A DNA stretch of 64,000 bases, from positions 62,001-126,000 of the forward strand of contig JAULAV010002341.1 in assembly GCA_030789695.1 (NCBI GenBank), read 5' to 3'. The notes under the pieces are model-generated. The model was not told the origin of the DNA. It searched no databases and saw only the letters and a list, made by a program, of their open reading frames with translations. Source of the DNA: Scilla litardierei. Its lineage: Eukaryota > Streptophyta > Magnoliopsida > Asparagales > Asparagaceae. Within the stretch, counting starts at the first letter, position 1. Each line of letters begins with the position of its first letter. Position numbers and translations under genes: made by a program. Below are positions 1 through 10,147 of the stretch, piece by piece.

Positions 1-1
1 G

Positions 2-2181
2 TCTGCGTCTGAGATCCGGAGTTTCCTTGGACTTGCTGGTTACTATCGGCGATTCATTAAGGACTTTTCTTGTATTGCTGAGCCGATGACCAGGTTGACG
101 CAGAAGGATGTTGCTTTTGTTTGGTCGGGTGATTGTGAGAGTGCTTTTGGTATTCTGAAGGAGAGGTTGACGACTGCCCCTATTCTTGTTGTGCCTGATC
201 GCAGCGGTGGATTTGAGATCTTTTGCGATGCTTCTGGCAAGGGTCTCGGTTGTGTGTTGCATCAGCATGGGCACGTTGTGGCGTATGCGTCTCGTCAGCT
301 TAAGGTTCATGAGAAGAATTACCCGACGCATGATTTGGAGTTGGCTGCCGTTGTGTTTGCTCTTAAGATTTGGAGGCACTTCCTGCTGAGTGAGAAAGTG
401 AAGATTTTCACCGATCACAAAAGCTTGAAGTACATTTTCACTCAGAAGGAGCTCAACATGCGACAGCATCGATGGTTGGAGCTTATGGCGGATTATGAGA
501 TTGATTTGCAGTTTCACCCTGGCAAGGTGAATGTGGTTCCGGATGCTTTGAGTAGGCTTCCAGCGGTGATGATTTTGACCTCGCAGTGGAGATTGCAGCA
601 GGATTTTTGCGAGTCTGGCATGGAGATTGTTCTTCCTGGGGAGGCTTCGTCGTTGATGTACATGCAGGTACAGTCGACGATCGTGGATCGGATTAAGGCT
701 GGCCAGGCTGAGGATCCGAAGCTGGTGAAGATTCTGGAGCAGGTGGAAGCCGGTCTGCGGACTGACTTTTTGATTCATGAGGATGGCTCGCTGAGGTTCG
801 GAGCCAGGTTGTGTGTGCCAGCTGGGGATATCAGAGAGGAGCTGATGGTGGAGGCACACAGTTCGCCGTATTCTGTGCATCCTGGTGGCACCAAGATGTA
901 CCAGGATCTTCGTCTGAATTATTGGTGGCATGGTATGAAGAGGAGCGTGGCTCGGAGTGTAGCCAAGTGCTTGGTTTGCCAGCAAGTGAAGGCGGAGCAT
1001 CAGCGTACGGCCGGGTTGCTACAACCGCTTCCGATTCCGGAGTGGAGATGGCAACACATCACTATGGATTTCGTGACTGGACTACCTCGGAGTCCGAAGC
1101 AGAATGACACGATTTGGGTGATCGTAGATCGATTGACCAAATCTGCGCACTTTATTCCGTTCCGAGTGGGACAGTCCACTGAGGCGCTAGCGAGGAGATA
1201 TATGGAGGTAAAATTCTTTTACTCTCCGTTTTATTTCCTTTTCCTAGTTTGGATAGTGATGTAACGTGAATCGTGCAGGAGGTTGTGCGACTTCATGGAG
1301 TCCCCGTGAGTATCGTGTCTGACAGAGACACGAGGTTCACATCTCAGTTCTGGCAGAGTTTGCAGAAGAGCTTGGGTACGCGTCTGAGTTTCAGCACGGC
1401 GTACCATCCGCAGACGGATGGCCAGTCCGAGAGGACGATTCAGATTTTGGAAGACATGCTGAGGGCGTGCATGTTGGATTTCAAGGGTTCGTGGGAGGAC
1501 CATCTGCATTTGGTGGAGTTCTCCTACAACAACAGCTTCCAGGCGAGTATTGGCATGGCGCCTTTCGCCGCTCTTTATGGGAGGAAATGTCGATCGCCAT
1601 TGAGTTGGGACGACGTTGGTGATCGGGAGTTGTTGGGACCTGAGATGATCATGGAGGCCGTGGATATCGTCAGGAATATTCGGGAGAGGTTGAGAATTGC
1701 TCAGGACCGTTTTAAGCATTGGGCGGATGCTAAACGTCGTCCTTTGGAGTTTCAGCCGGGCGACCATGTGTTCTTGAAGATTTTCCCGAATCGTGGTGTG
1801 ATTCGTTTCGGGAAGCGTGGGAAGTTGAGCCCGCGATACATTGGACAGTTTGACATTTTGGAGAGGGTTGGCGAGGTAGCTTATCGCTTGGCCTTGCCAC
1901 CATCTTTGGAAGGACTTCACAATGTTTTCCATGTGTCGCAGCTTCGTCGATACATTAGCGATCCGTCTCATGCGGTAGATTTTTCGGAGATTACCGTTCG
2001 CCCCGATATGACGTATGACCAGCATCCAGTGAAGATTCTGGACAGGTGTCAGAAATCGCTTCGGAACAAGATTGTCAATCTTGTGAGGGTGATGTGGCGA
2101 CACGGCTCACCTGGAGAGTCTACTTGGGAGAATGAGGATGAGATGCGAGAGCGTTTCCCACTTTTGTTTTCGGACTCGTGA
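2..2181 (+). CDS. Tekay/Del-type Ty3/gypsy pol, 3' part (RNase H, integrase, chromodomain); two exons
   Basis: C-terminal part of a Ty3/gypsy polyprotein, open from the window edge. The frame runs without a stop over 2-1207, is broken by a 71-nt intron-like gap, and resumes at 1279-2181. Order seen: end of the RT connection domain ([15 protein letters not shown]), RNase H ([29 protein letters not shown]), integrase zinc region (SVHPGGTK, then CLVCQQVK), integrase core with D (MDFVTGLP), D ([10 protein letters not shown]) and E ([10 protein letters not shown]), and a C-terminal chromodomain ([13 protein letters not shown] to [15 protein letters not shown]). The chromodomain and overall sequence place it in the chromovirus Tekay/Del group. 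The protein reverse-transcribes and integrates the element in the nucleus. Its 5' part lies outside the window, so whether the whole element is intact is unknown; what is visible carries no nonsense mutation. Confidence 0.9.
1208..1278 (+). other. putative intron in the integrase core
   Basis: Seventy-one T-rich bases start with GTAAAATTC and end with GTGCAG. They contain in-frame stops and fall between the first and second catalytic Asp of integrase. Removing them exactly joins ATGGAG to GAGGTTGTGCGAC and restores the expected integrase reading [12 protein letters not shown]. Tekay element B carries the same 71-nt interruption at the same codon (26657-26727, minus strand). Splicing is inferred and not shown. 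Confidence 0.7.
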
Positions 2182-2212
2182 GTATTTGGAAATTCCGAGG
2201 ACGGAATTTTTC

Positions 2213-2227
2213 TTAAGTTGGGGAGGA
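2213..2227 (+). promoter_or_regulatory. polypurine tract of Tekay element 1
   Basis: TTAAGTTGGGGAGGA lies directly before the LTR start TGTAACGAC, the place and composition of the plus-strand primer of LTR retrotransposons. Confidence 0.75.
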
Positions 2228-2496
2228 TGTAACGACTGCTTTTCATGTATCTGGATTTATTATAATATAATATATGTTTTGGTGGATTTTCTCCTCTTGT
2301 GTGGTTTTCGTCTCCGTAGTTTTCATTTTTGATCGATTCGTTGTATTTTCTCGTTTCTTCCTTAGGATTGTCGATTTCGAAGTATGTCATTCGTGACGGA
2401 CTTCATAACGGTCGTATCTTACTATTAGATCAAGCCTAGGAGTCTTAGGAATCGATCCCGGGGCCCCGCGCTCCGTATCGGAACTTTTGGTGCTCA

Positions 2497-2925
2497 TTAG
2501 CCGGTATAAGAAGGGGCACCGACCGACTAGATGACGATCCAGTCGGTCGGCAATCCTTCTTGGACCGACTAGTTATCTTTCTAAATTTCCCAGGAGTTAC
2601 TGTTTATCGTTAGTCGGTCTAAGAACGTTGGTTGACCGACTAGGTTGCAAACTAGTCGGTCGACAATGCTTCTTTAACCGACTAACACATCATCTTAATT
2701 TTAGTTGAGTTACTGTTTACTCTTAGTCGGTCTAAGAACGTTCATCGACCGACTAGATGCTAAACTAGTCGGTCAGTATTTGTTCATGGACCGACTAACT
2801 CTAGAATCCTATTTTCGTTCAGAAGTTACTGTTTGCACTTAGTCGGTCTGCGTTGGTCGACCGACCGACTAGTTGCCAAACTAGTCGGTCAGTGGTTGCT
2901 CTTTGACCGACTAACCAGTGTTAAA
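2497..2925 (+). repeat. tandem array of ~115-bp units with paired GACCGACTAG / CTAGTCGGTC motifs
   Basis: Four diverged units. Each contains TTAGTCGGTC, then GACCGACTAG, then CTAGTCGGTC, then GACCGACTAA, so every unit can fold into stems. Units two to four begin near 2592, 2706 and 2823 with a shared AGTTACTGTTTA start. The array lies just upstream of the TATA-like box, in the presumed U3 enhancer region. LTRs of Tekay element B lack it. Confidence 0.8.
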
Positions 2926-2957
2926 ACCCTAATTTCTGGGCAGCCACCAGCCCATCC

Positions 2958-2965
2958 TATTTAAA
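2958..2965 (+). promoter_or_regulatory. TATA-like box of the LTR promoter
   Basis: TATTTAAA is followed by a pyrimidine-rich stretch and then AAACCCTA-type motifs, the usual order of a plant polymerase II core promoter. It lies about 730 bp into the LTR, so transcription would start near 2990. Confidence 0.45.
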
Positions 2966-4274
2966 CCCAACCCAAACGTTTTCTTCTTCCCCAACACGAC
3001 CCAAAACCCTAAAATCTTCCCCCTTGAGCCCCCATCTTCCTTCAAGCTTCATTCCTTCATTCCAAGCCCTAGAATCATCATCCAAACCCTCCATCCACTC
3101 TATCTACCTCTCATCTTCCCCAAAATCTTATCAAATCCATCAAAATCCCCAAATCCCCCAAAACCCTAGTTTCCCCAAACTTCCCCAATCTTTTCCAGAT
3201 CTGAACCTAGGGTTCCCCGGAGTGTTTCTTCCGCCTCCTCTCAGTAAGAAATCGATCTACCGTTGTTTTCATAACCTATTTATATTTTTATGAAACCCTA
3301 ATAAAATTTTATGTTGTTTGTTGTATGTTTCCCCATAACAGCGATTTCCCCCGTAGATTGGCATCCGTGTGACGAAGTGGTCGTCATCCCCGGTGCTAGG
3401 CAAGTGAAACTTGCCACCTAGGGTTTAGGCCATGTTTTAGGCCATTTTGCTTGTTGTAGGCGTAAAAGAGGCTAGGCGACGAAATGATACTCGCCTAGGC
3501 GCGAATTGGGGAACTAGCTTGACAACGAAGCTAGTTCCGACATTTAGCATGTTGCACAATTACCATGTCATGTTTACTTTCCATTAACGGTACGCAAATT
3601 AAATGTCATGTCATTGCATTCTTTTGGTGATCCCGTGATTGTGTAGCATCGCTACACTACTTGTGTTCCTGGCTCGTGACCAGAAGCGAGCATAATGAGT
3701 TGCTAACCCCAACGCTCGATATATTGAATTGTGAACTAAGAAACAAGCTCCCGTGCGGGGCAACCCTGGCTCACTTGCTGGGCTCATGTGCAGGGACCCT
3801 GGCTTGTTTACGTGTGGGATGGGGTAAGGGTTAAGCGGCCATTCAACTGGGGGTCTGTTTGATCAACAACTGCAGTTGTAAGGCGTAAACTCTGGGGTGG
3901 GGTAGTGTTTAGTGCCGATCGGTGTGAATGATGTACCATTCAGCTGAAGGGCGTAAACATCTACAAAACAACCGTGAAACGTGATTTTGGTTTAGTGCCG
4001 ATCGGTGTGAATGATGTACCATTCAGCTGAAGGGCGTAAACACCTACAACAATGTGAATTGATTGAGATTGATAGTAGCTTGGCTACTCTTGTCTTGTCC
4101 CGATGATTGTTCTCTTGTACAAATTGTCTTGCCATGTCTTAATTGTGCACTCATGTTATAACTGCCATGTCATGCATACTAAACTGCTAGGTTGCTAGTT
4201 GCCTTACTTTCAGTTTCCTTGCCCAAGTCTTTTAGACTTGCTGACATGTGCCTCTTTACTCTTTTGGGTGACAC

Positions 4275-4382
4275 ATGTTAGATCCTGAGCCTGAGTACCT
4301 TGTTGAGGACGAGGTGTTTGCTGACGCCGAGCCCGAGCTTGTGTTTGACGGGGAGTACGTGGACACTGGGGACCAGTCCTAG
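4275..4382 (+). CDS. conserved 35-codon acidic ORF in a Tekay LTR, copy 1
   Basis: ATG to TAG, 35 residues, strongly acidic, with core VEDEVFADAEPE and C-terminus DTGDQS. Three other Tekay LTR copies in the window (4819-4926, 23544-23651, 36591-36698) have an ORF of exactly the same length with the same core and end. Upstream flanks contain indels that change frame, so the similarity of frame starts at the ATG. No known domain is recognised and the function is unknown. It could be a translated leader peptide of the retrotransposon RNA, or a remnant of a longer LTR-encoded exon. Confidence 0.5.
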   Translation: MLDPEPEYLVEDEVFADAEPELVFDGEYVDTGDQS

Positions 4383-4725
4383 TGTCTTCGTTGTGTTTTA
4401 ATTTTGTTAGACAGTTGTTTTGTTGTCGGTGCGTAGCACCCATACTTTGTTATGTCGTTGCTTTTGTTGGCCTTGTTCTGGGCCTTTAGACTCTTTCTTT
4501 TAGCCTGGTGGCCTTTCTGGATGTTGAACTTATTTTCTTGTTGGACAATGTATGAGATGTGAGATTTTATTTCAGTCTCTCCTTGTGTTATTATTGTTAT
4601 TCTGTTGTGGTTACAGGGACCTGCTTATGTATTATTGACGCTTATCGGGTTTGGGGCTTCATAGCTCCACTCCCGTGCGGACCTTTTCACGTCTCGCCTC
4701 CATTTTAGGGAAGCGGGTCGTGACA

Positions 4726-5265
4726 CGAACTGCTAGGTTGTTTCATTTCTTTTTAGTTTCCTTGCACAAGTCTCTCGTAGACTTGCTGACATGTGCCCTC
4801 GTCTCTTTTGGGTGTCGCATGTTAGTTGCTGAGCCAGAGTCCGTTGCTGAGGACGAGGTGTTTGCTGACGCTGAGCCTGAGTCCACTTTTGTCGAGGAGT
4901 TTGAGGACACCGGTGACCAGTCGTAGAGACTGTTTTGTGTTTCCTTTTTCTTAGTTGTCGTTAGTTTGTCGGTGTGTAGCACCTTTCCTTTGCTGTACAT
5001 TTGTTATTTCGGTTGGCCATGCTCGGGCCTTTTAGACTCTCTTTTTAGCCTGGTGGCTTATCTGTGATGTTGAATTTATTTGTGGACATTCTGAGATCGG
5101 AATATTATCTGTCTCTTTTCTTTTATTATTATTTTTGTTCTATATCACATTTGCAAGGACCTATACTTGGTCATTCCAGACACTTTACAGACTGGAGCCT
5201 CATAGCTCCAAGTCTGAGCGGACTTTTCACGCCTCGCCTCCATTTTAGGGAAGTGGGTCGTGACA
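4726..5265 (+). repeat. second, 5'-truncated Tekay LTR
   Basis: Repeats the last ~545 bp of the preceding LTR (4182-4725), starting at AACTGCTAGG and ending GGGTCGTGACA. It is clearly diverged from it, including about 10 of 35 residues of the small acidic ORF. It is followed by 5' leader sequence, so it is the 3' end of a 5' LTR of another Tekay copy rather than a recent duplication. Confidence 0.7.
4819..4926 (+). CDS. conserved 35-codon acidic ORF in a Tekay LTR, copy 2
   Basis: ATG to TAG, again 35 residues, with AEDEVFADAEPES and the end EDTGDQS. It lies in the truncated second LTR. It differs from copy 1 at about ten residues but keeps start, stop, length and acidity. An open frame also extends further upstream in this copy only, so the shared ATG is the better start. 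Function unknown. Confidence 0.5.
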   Translation: MLVAEPESVAEDEVFADAEPESTFVEEFEDTGDQS

Positions 5266-5345
5266 GGTTTTATTGGTGGCCCATGCAGGTCCCTGTTGCA
5301 ACTGCGAATTATCGGAACAACGATAATAAAAATAGAATGTCCGTT
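5266..5345 (+). other. Tekay 5' leader remnant with degenerate primer-binding site
   Basis: GGTTTTATTGGTGGCCCATG and the following GCAGGTCC match the sequence just inside the 5' LTR of Tekay element B (36241 downward). A standard initiator-Met PBS (TGGTATCAGAGC) is absent in both. This leader shows that the LTR to its left was a 5' LTR. Confidence 0.6.
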
Positions 5346-6889
5346 AAATAAATTAAAACATCCAAATCATAAGCCTTGAGTTTAATATTATCGTTTCCTA
5401 TGTCTTAGGTGGCTGGTATACGTGTTGCCCGATCATCTGCCTCAGCTTAGTAGGGAATCCATTAGATCAGGGCTATATTAAGACTTAGTTAGACGGCTGT
5501 GCTTGCTAGTTAGAGGTCCCTGATTGTTAGCTAGACTCCATGCTAGAGATTGATATAATCGTCTTAGGAGTTACCGTAGTGGTTCCTGTCTAGCACTGAC
5601 CATGGTAGACTTTTAGAATTCATTTAGTCGTTCGCTTGGGTTCGTCGATTTCGGGCCAAGCGAACGCAGTTCATTACAGTCTAGTTCCATACAAAGTCTT
5701 AGCGCCAAGTTTCCTAATCTTTAGTTGGTCGACCGTAGGAGTTTCCCGTAGATTTTCCTGAGTCATAACCTAGGCGTGGTTATGTTTCAATCATGCGACC
5801 ATATTCCTTGCCTCAATTCACATGATCACTACATTACGATAATCGTTGATCCTTCGAATGTCCTCCTTTGCAAAGCTTGATTCTTTCAAAGTTGTTTTCT
5901 GTTTCACTTGATTAAAAGTTTTGCTCAGTATAAATTTTGTTTTTAAACCTTCTTCTGATATATTTAATTCCTCACTTTACGATTGAGTATATAAAAAAAA
6001 TTTCCTTCGTAGGTTTTGAAGTCTATTGGTTGTAAGTTTAGTTATTATCTCGTAACTATTTTCTGACATATACTTTCGCATGTCGGTTTAAAAACTATAT
6101 TACTATTTTGAAAATTCGATATACCATCTTTTCTAAACTATGAGATTCATTTTAACCACTTAACATACATACTTTAAAATATTTTTCCAAGCTATATAGA
6201 ATTTCAATTATTTTTAATATATCAGTTCTAGGTATGTCGTACTCGTACTTTAGAATCTTTGTATAAATCCGTTTCTTTTGGCAAATCCGGGTTTCTCTAA
6301 AAGTATTTTCAATATTATTTATTTGAAATTTCTCTCCAATTTTAAGACTTGGAAAATATTTAGCAAGAGCATAAATTCTCTACACTATAGTTGATCTGAT
6401 TTCATTCTTTGAATTTCGAAACTTTTACTGAAATTATTAAATTACTGACGCATAATATTTTTTAACCTATGTCCTTAATGTTCGTGTGAATGATTTACTT
6501 CCTCCTTATAATAATTTTTCAATAAGCCAATAAACCATTTTCTCTTATTATGTATATGCGACTCAAACTTGTTTCGAACAACTCGTTTTATCGATCTCCA
6601 AATATTTTATACAGAAGGGGACTCCAGCTTTTGGAGTACGACCGTTTTCAAACTTTACGTATTTTAGCTTATGTTATTCACATTATTTTTTTCTGTACCC
6701 TTTAAGGGTATTACTACATCTCCCTTTCCTCTACCTAAACAGTCACAATTAAGTCACTGTTTCACCTAACCAAGCTACCTCCATCCCCCACCTCATTTGG
6801 ACCCGTTTATCCCGATCTCGTTTGCTATGCTCGTTGATTTCGGTTCCCTTACCATTGCTTAGTCATCCTATTAATGCTTGTCATCGCCT
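5346..6889. other. unassigned decayed intergenic sequence
   Basis: No ORF above background and no clear element boundary. The first ~100 bp could still be Tekay leader or the start of gag (a frame reading GIRVARSSASA near 5410-5445). The rest is AT-rich with homopolymer runs. Confidence 0.4.
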
Positions 6890-7760
6890 GTTTCAACCTT
6901 AGTATAGTTTGAAGGGCCATTAGTATAAGTTGTGATGTCGTTGTGGTGTATGCTTATAGGTAGAGTGTGTGGACCCGTATGAGCGTGCTACTCTTAGGAT
7001 ATTAATAATTGACTCTTGTATTATGTATGTATAATCAGTGTTATTCGTGATATATGTGTGAAGTTGTATATATGGTGGTGTTATTATATATGTGCGGATG
7101 GCTCTACCACTTTAGGGATGTCTGTATAGATATTGGAAATTGTATTGGGGTATATACTAGTAGTTATGTAGCTTGAAGATACTTGTAGATGCTTGGTATA
7201 TAAATATATATTAGTAAGTCGTGTGTATGTTAGGTGTAATGATAATAGGTGTACTTATAGTTGAGTGAGTAGGCCTATTATATGACCTATATGTTAGTAT
7301 GTGTGAGTGTGTGCTTGTACGTAGATATGTATTGTGCTTAGACGCAAGTAGATATGTATTTGCTGCATGAGTATATATGTGATATACGTATGGTAATAAG
7401 ATTATAATTTTGTTGGTATTGCTTGTCTTTATGGGATGTTGTGTGTGTACATGTATACAAGGAGGTATGCCCGGTTATTATATGTCGTGACTATACATGG
7501 ATTAGTATATGTAGTAGTGTATTGGTTATATTTGATATTGCTATGGCGTGGATATATTACAGGTATGCGAGTACACGATGAATGTATGTATTAGAAGGTG
7601 TATTATAATTATACGTGTGCTGATATTTGTAATATTATTATAGGGTGTAAAGTAATTGCATTGTGTGTGTTCTACTTGACTGAATATTATGTGTGGTTAA
7701 TATTACGGTACGTATGAGGTTACATTGGTAGATATTCATATTGGAGTGGTATTGGTATAG
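6890..7760. other. cytosine-poor, strand-asymmetric tract
   Basis: For about 870 bp the plus strand is made almost only of T, G and A, with many TGTG, TATG and GTAT steps and only a few C per 60 bases. It ends near 7760 where ordinary composition resumes. No coding potential and no clear period. Confidence 0.6.
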
Positions 7761-8133
7761 GTATAGATACCGTGATATGTATATGAGGTATTCTGATATG
7801 GATTTTGAGAAATAAGTGGTCTAACCGCAAGCACACGGTATAATTTCTCACAGGTTAAAGCATCAATGTCCTCAGCCTGTCGTGCAAGAATCCTATCAAG
7901 GTATTCATAAAATATGTGGTCCATATAATCTCAGCCATCTCGTCCATAACACCTGATCAACAAAGACAAATACCTGGAGAAAAATATCAGTGGCACAAGA
8001 AGATAGATATAATGATAAAGCAGGTGGCGGGGAAAATTTCACTCTCTCCGTTTGTTTTTTTAAGTTTTTTTAAGTTTTTTAACGCAGTCTAATCAACCTA
8101 ATTGTGATAAATAGATAATATGGCGGAATGCCT

Positions 8134-8150
8134 CCTCGGCAATGACGCCA
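8134..8150 (-). promoter_or_regulatory. tRNA-Asp-type primer-binding site of element F
   Basis: On the minus strand TGGCGTCATTGCCGAGG, three differences from TGGCGCCGTTGCCGGGG, the complement of the plant tRNA-Asp 3' end that primes Athila/Tat elements. It lies six bases inside the LTR end. Confidence 0.65.
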
Positions 8151-8156
8151 TAAACT

Positions 8157-10147
8157 TGATCGACCTGGAATTAACTCCGAAATGATGTCATCTAACCGCA
8201 AGCACACGGTATAGTGGCAAGCGGGTATCGAACACGGGGAAGCGGTGCTATACTACCTGTCTGCTCCTAGGTTGAGTTAGACATGCGGATTTATTGGTGG
8301 ATGTGGATTGTGGAGTGTCGTAATGGTGATGGATGTGAAAGTCGTGTCACTCGATTTCGCAAACAAAGGACTCCACACAAAGAAAGAAAGAAAAAAGAAG
8401 AGACTAGGCGTTAGGACTCACCACTAGGACCATCGGAGGTCGATGCTAGGTTAGGAATTCTACGCTGCATTGGTTACATTGGGGGTTGTAGCATCTAGGA
8501 AGTGAATTCATGCGTCTGAGCATCATGAATCTAACGTATCGCATTAACCCCTCTTTTACGATAGGCGCATACGATACGTGCATTAAGGATCTACAATAGT
8601 CTCACCACTCTCGTGGGTCGAACACTCTCAACTCGTACCACTCTTGTGGTTTAGAGCTTCGAGATATTTTGGTGGCTCTTATTGATGCAATGGCAGTAGC
8701 CGTCAATTAGTGATATAGCTCGTCGGTGGATCCCATCACGACACGAGCCGGGCATGGTCACGAGCCTTGGTTGAATCCACTGACTCCCTAATTAAATCCA
8801 TAAGCTACTCCTTAAGCTAATCGATTCCACCAATCGTGGGCACGATCTCAGTACGAGTTCTCCTAGGGATTTTGCAAGATCAACCAAAATACTCCCCCTT
8901 TATTGTCCAACGCATCATAAAAATCCCAACTTCGCATCTAAATCCTAAAATCCTAGGGCTAATCCATTAGCCCTAGAAAAGACTACTCATGCATAATAGC
9001 AATAGATATAAGAACGATAGAAAACTTCATTGCATGCATCAAAGAGATATTCAATAAGCAATCAATAAGAAGAACTAAAATAGAATTAAAAAGAACAAAA
9101 ATACTTATCTTGATACAAGGGAGGGGCCTAGGGCATAACCTAACTCCCAAAAGATCGTCTCCAAAACTCTCTAAAAAAGGTCTAAGCTCCTCCTCTAATG
9201 ACGGCTACAATTCATATATATAGTCCCCTCAAAACCTTAGTAAATAACCCAAGAAACCCTTTGAAATTCCTGCCCAAAGCCAAATCTGGATGCAACTTAA
9301 GGTCTGGGCCCGCGGCGACTCGGATCGAGTAGCCCACTACTCGGTCGAGTCAGTAGTAGGGCAGAAATTCCTCCAAAAACACTGCTCTGTCTGCTCGGGT
9401 CGAGTAGGGTCTGATCCGTCGAGTAGGTAGCTGCTCGGTCGAGTAGATGGTCGAGTACAGATTTCAGCACTGCAGGGTCAACATACAAAAATTTCCAGAT
9501 TTCATCCGACCTCCGATTGACTCGTTCTTGGTAGCGTTGGAACCGTCATGAAGAATATTATCCATAAAAAATATGAGAAAAATACTTTGCTCGTTGGAAT
9601 GATAGAAGATTTCAAAAGAGTGAGAGGCTATCTGAAAATCTGGGCATTCGCCTTACTCGACCGAGTGGCCTTCGTGCTCGGTCGAGCTATAGTGTCTTGG
9701 GGAGAAGCTCAAAATAGTCACTCTGGAAATTGACGACTCGGGTCAAGTAGCCATCCTAGTCGGTCGAGTAGGGTATATCTGTTTCCTCTGCGAGAATTGC
9801 GTGTTAACTCGACCGAGCAGCTGATGCTCCTCGGTCGAGTCGTCGGGGAAACTGACTCGGTTGCTTCTTGGCTTCTCCTTTCTCTTTCTCTTCCTCCTTT
9901 CTTCCTCTAGTCTTCTTCTCTGGCACCTCAAGCATGTCATCATGAGTCTCCTTGGTGCTCTCACGTCGCTGATCGTCTTATTGACTCCAAATTTCTCCAA
10001 TATCGCTCCAAATCCCTGAAATGGACATAAACGCTCCGAAAGTCATATTGTTCCAAATAATAGCGTAAAAGTGTATAAAATGGGGGTTTGGACGCTGAAA
10101 TGTATCATGAAAATATGCGATAAAACATGCAAAATAAGAGCATATCA
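8157..10147 (-). repeat. 5' LTR of element F
   Basis: On the minus strand it runs from TGATATGCTC to GGTCGATCA (TG to CA, 1,991 bp). It contains a cluster of ACTCGACCGAGT-like motifs at 9310-9845. Confidence 0.65.
9310..9845. repeat. interspersed CTCGGTCGAGT / ACTCGACCGAG motifs
   Basis: At least ten copies or near copies of CTCGGTCGAGT or its complement (for example near 9340, 9375, 9430, 9443, 9655, 9675, 9735, 9762, 9808, 9830), in both orientations and with variable spacers. They can form hairpins inside the LTR. This is similar in style, though not in sequence, to the array at 2497-2925. Confidence 0.7.

Larger units (their letters stand above)
2228..4725 (+). repeat. LTR of Tekay element 1 (complete copy)
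   Basis: Begins TGTAACGACTGC right after the polypurine tract and ends GGGTCGTGACA. The length, 2,498 bp, matches the LTRs of Tekay element B (2,511 and 2,483 bp), which also run TGTAACG to GTGACA. Parts shared with other Tekay LTRs here include the block with GGCAAGTGAAACTTGCC and GCTTGACAACGAAGCTAG. It contains a hairpin-rich tandem array (2497-2925), a TATA-like site (2958) and a 35-codon acidic ORF (4275-4382). Confidence 0.85.
7736..10147 (-). mobile_element. Athila/Tat-like LTR element F, 5' end (LTR, PBS, leader)
   Basis: Minus-strand element with a 5' LTR at 8157-10147, a tRNA-Asp-type PBS at 8134-8150 and a leader to its left. The only ORF near the expected gag start (7736-7924, 62 codons) is not recognisable. 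It runs through a copy of the LTR-like motif TACCGTGTGCTTGCGGTTAG at about 7822-7842, which also occurs at 8188-8209, so the internal part looks deleted at a short repeat. The right LTR border abuts a copia integrase at 10148, into which F inserted. The 3' LTR and the partner target duplication are missing. Confidence 0.6.

Noticed and set aside
1371..2103. Long minus-strand ORF 1231-2103 opposite the integrase
   Set aside because: Shadow of the real integrase frame on the plus strand; no domain in its translation.
3024..3293. 89-codon Pro/Ser-rich ORF in Tekay LTR 1
   Set aside because: C-rich leader sequence with no counterpart in frame in the other Tekay LTRs.
8209..8245. tRNA-like GCGGGTATCGAACACGGGG
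   Set aside because: Only a T-arm-like stretch; no acceptor or anticodon arms could be paired, and it is inside an LTR.
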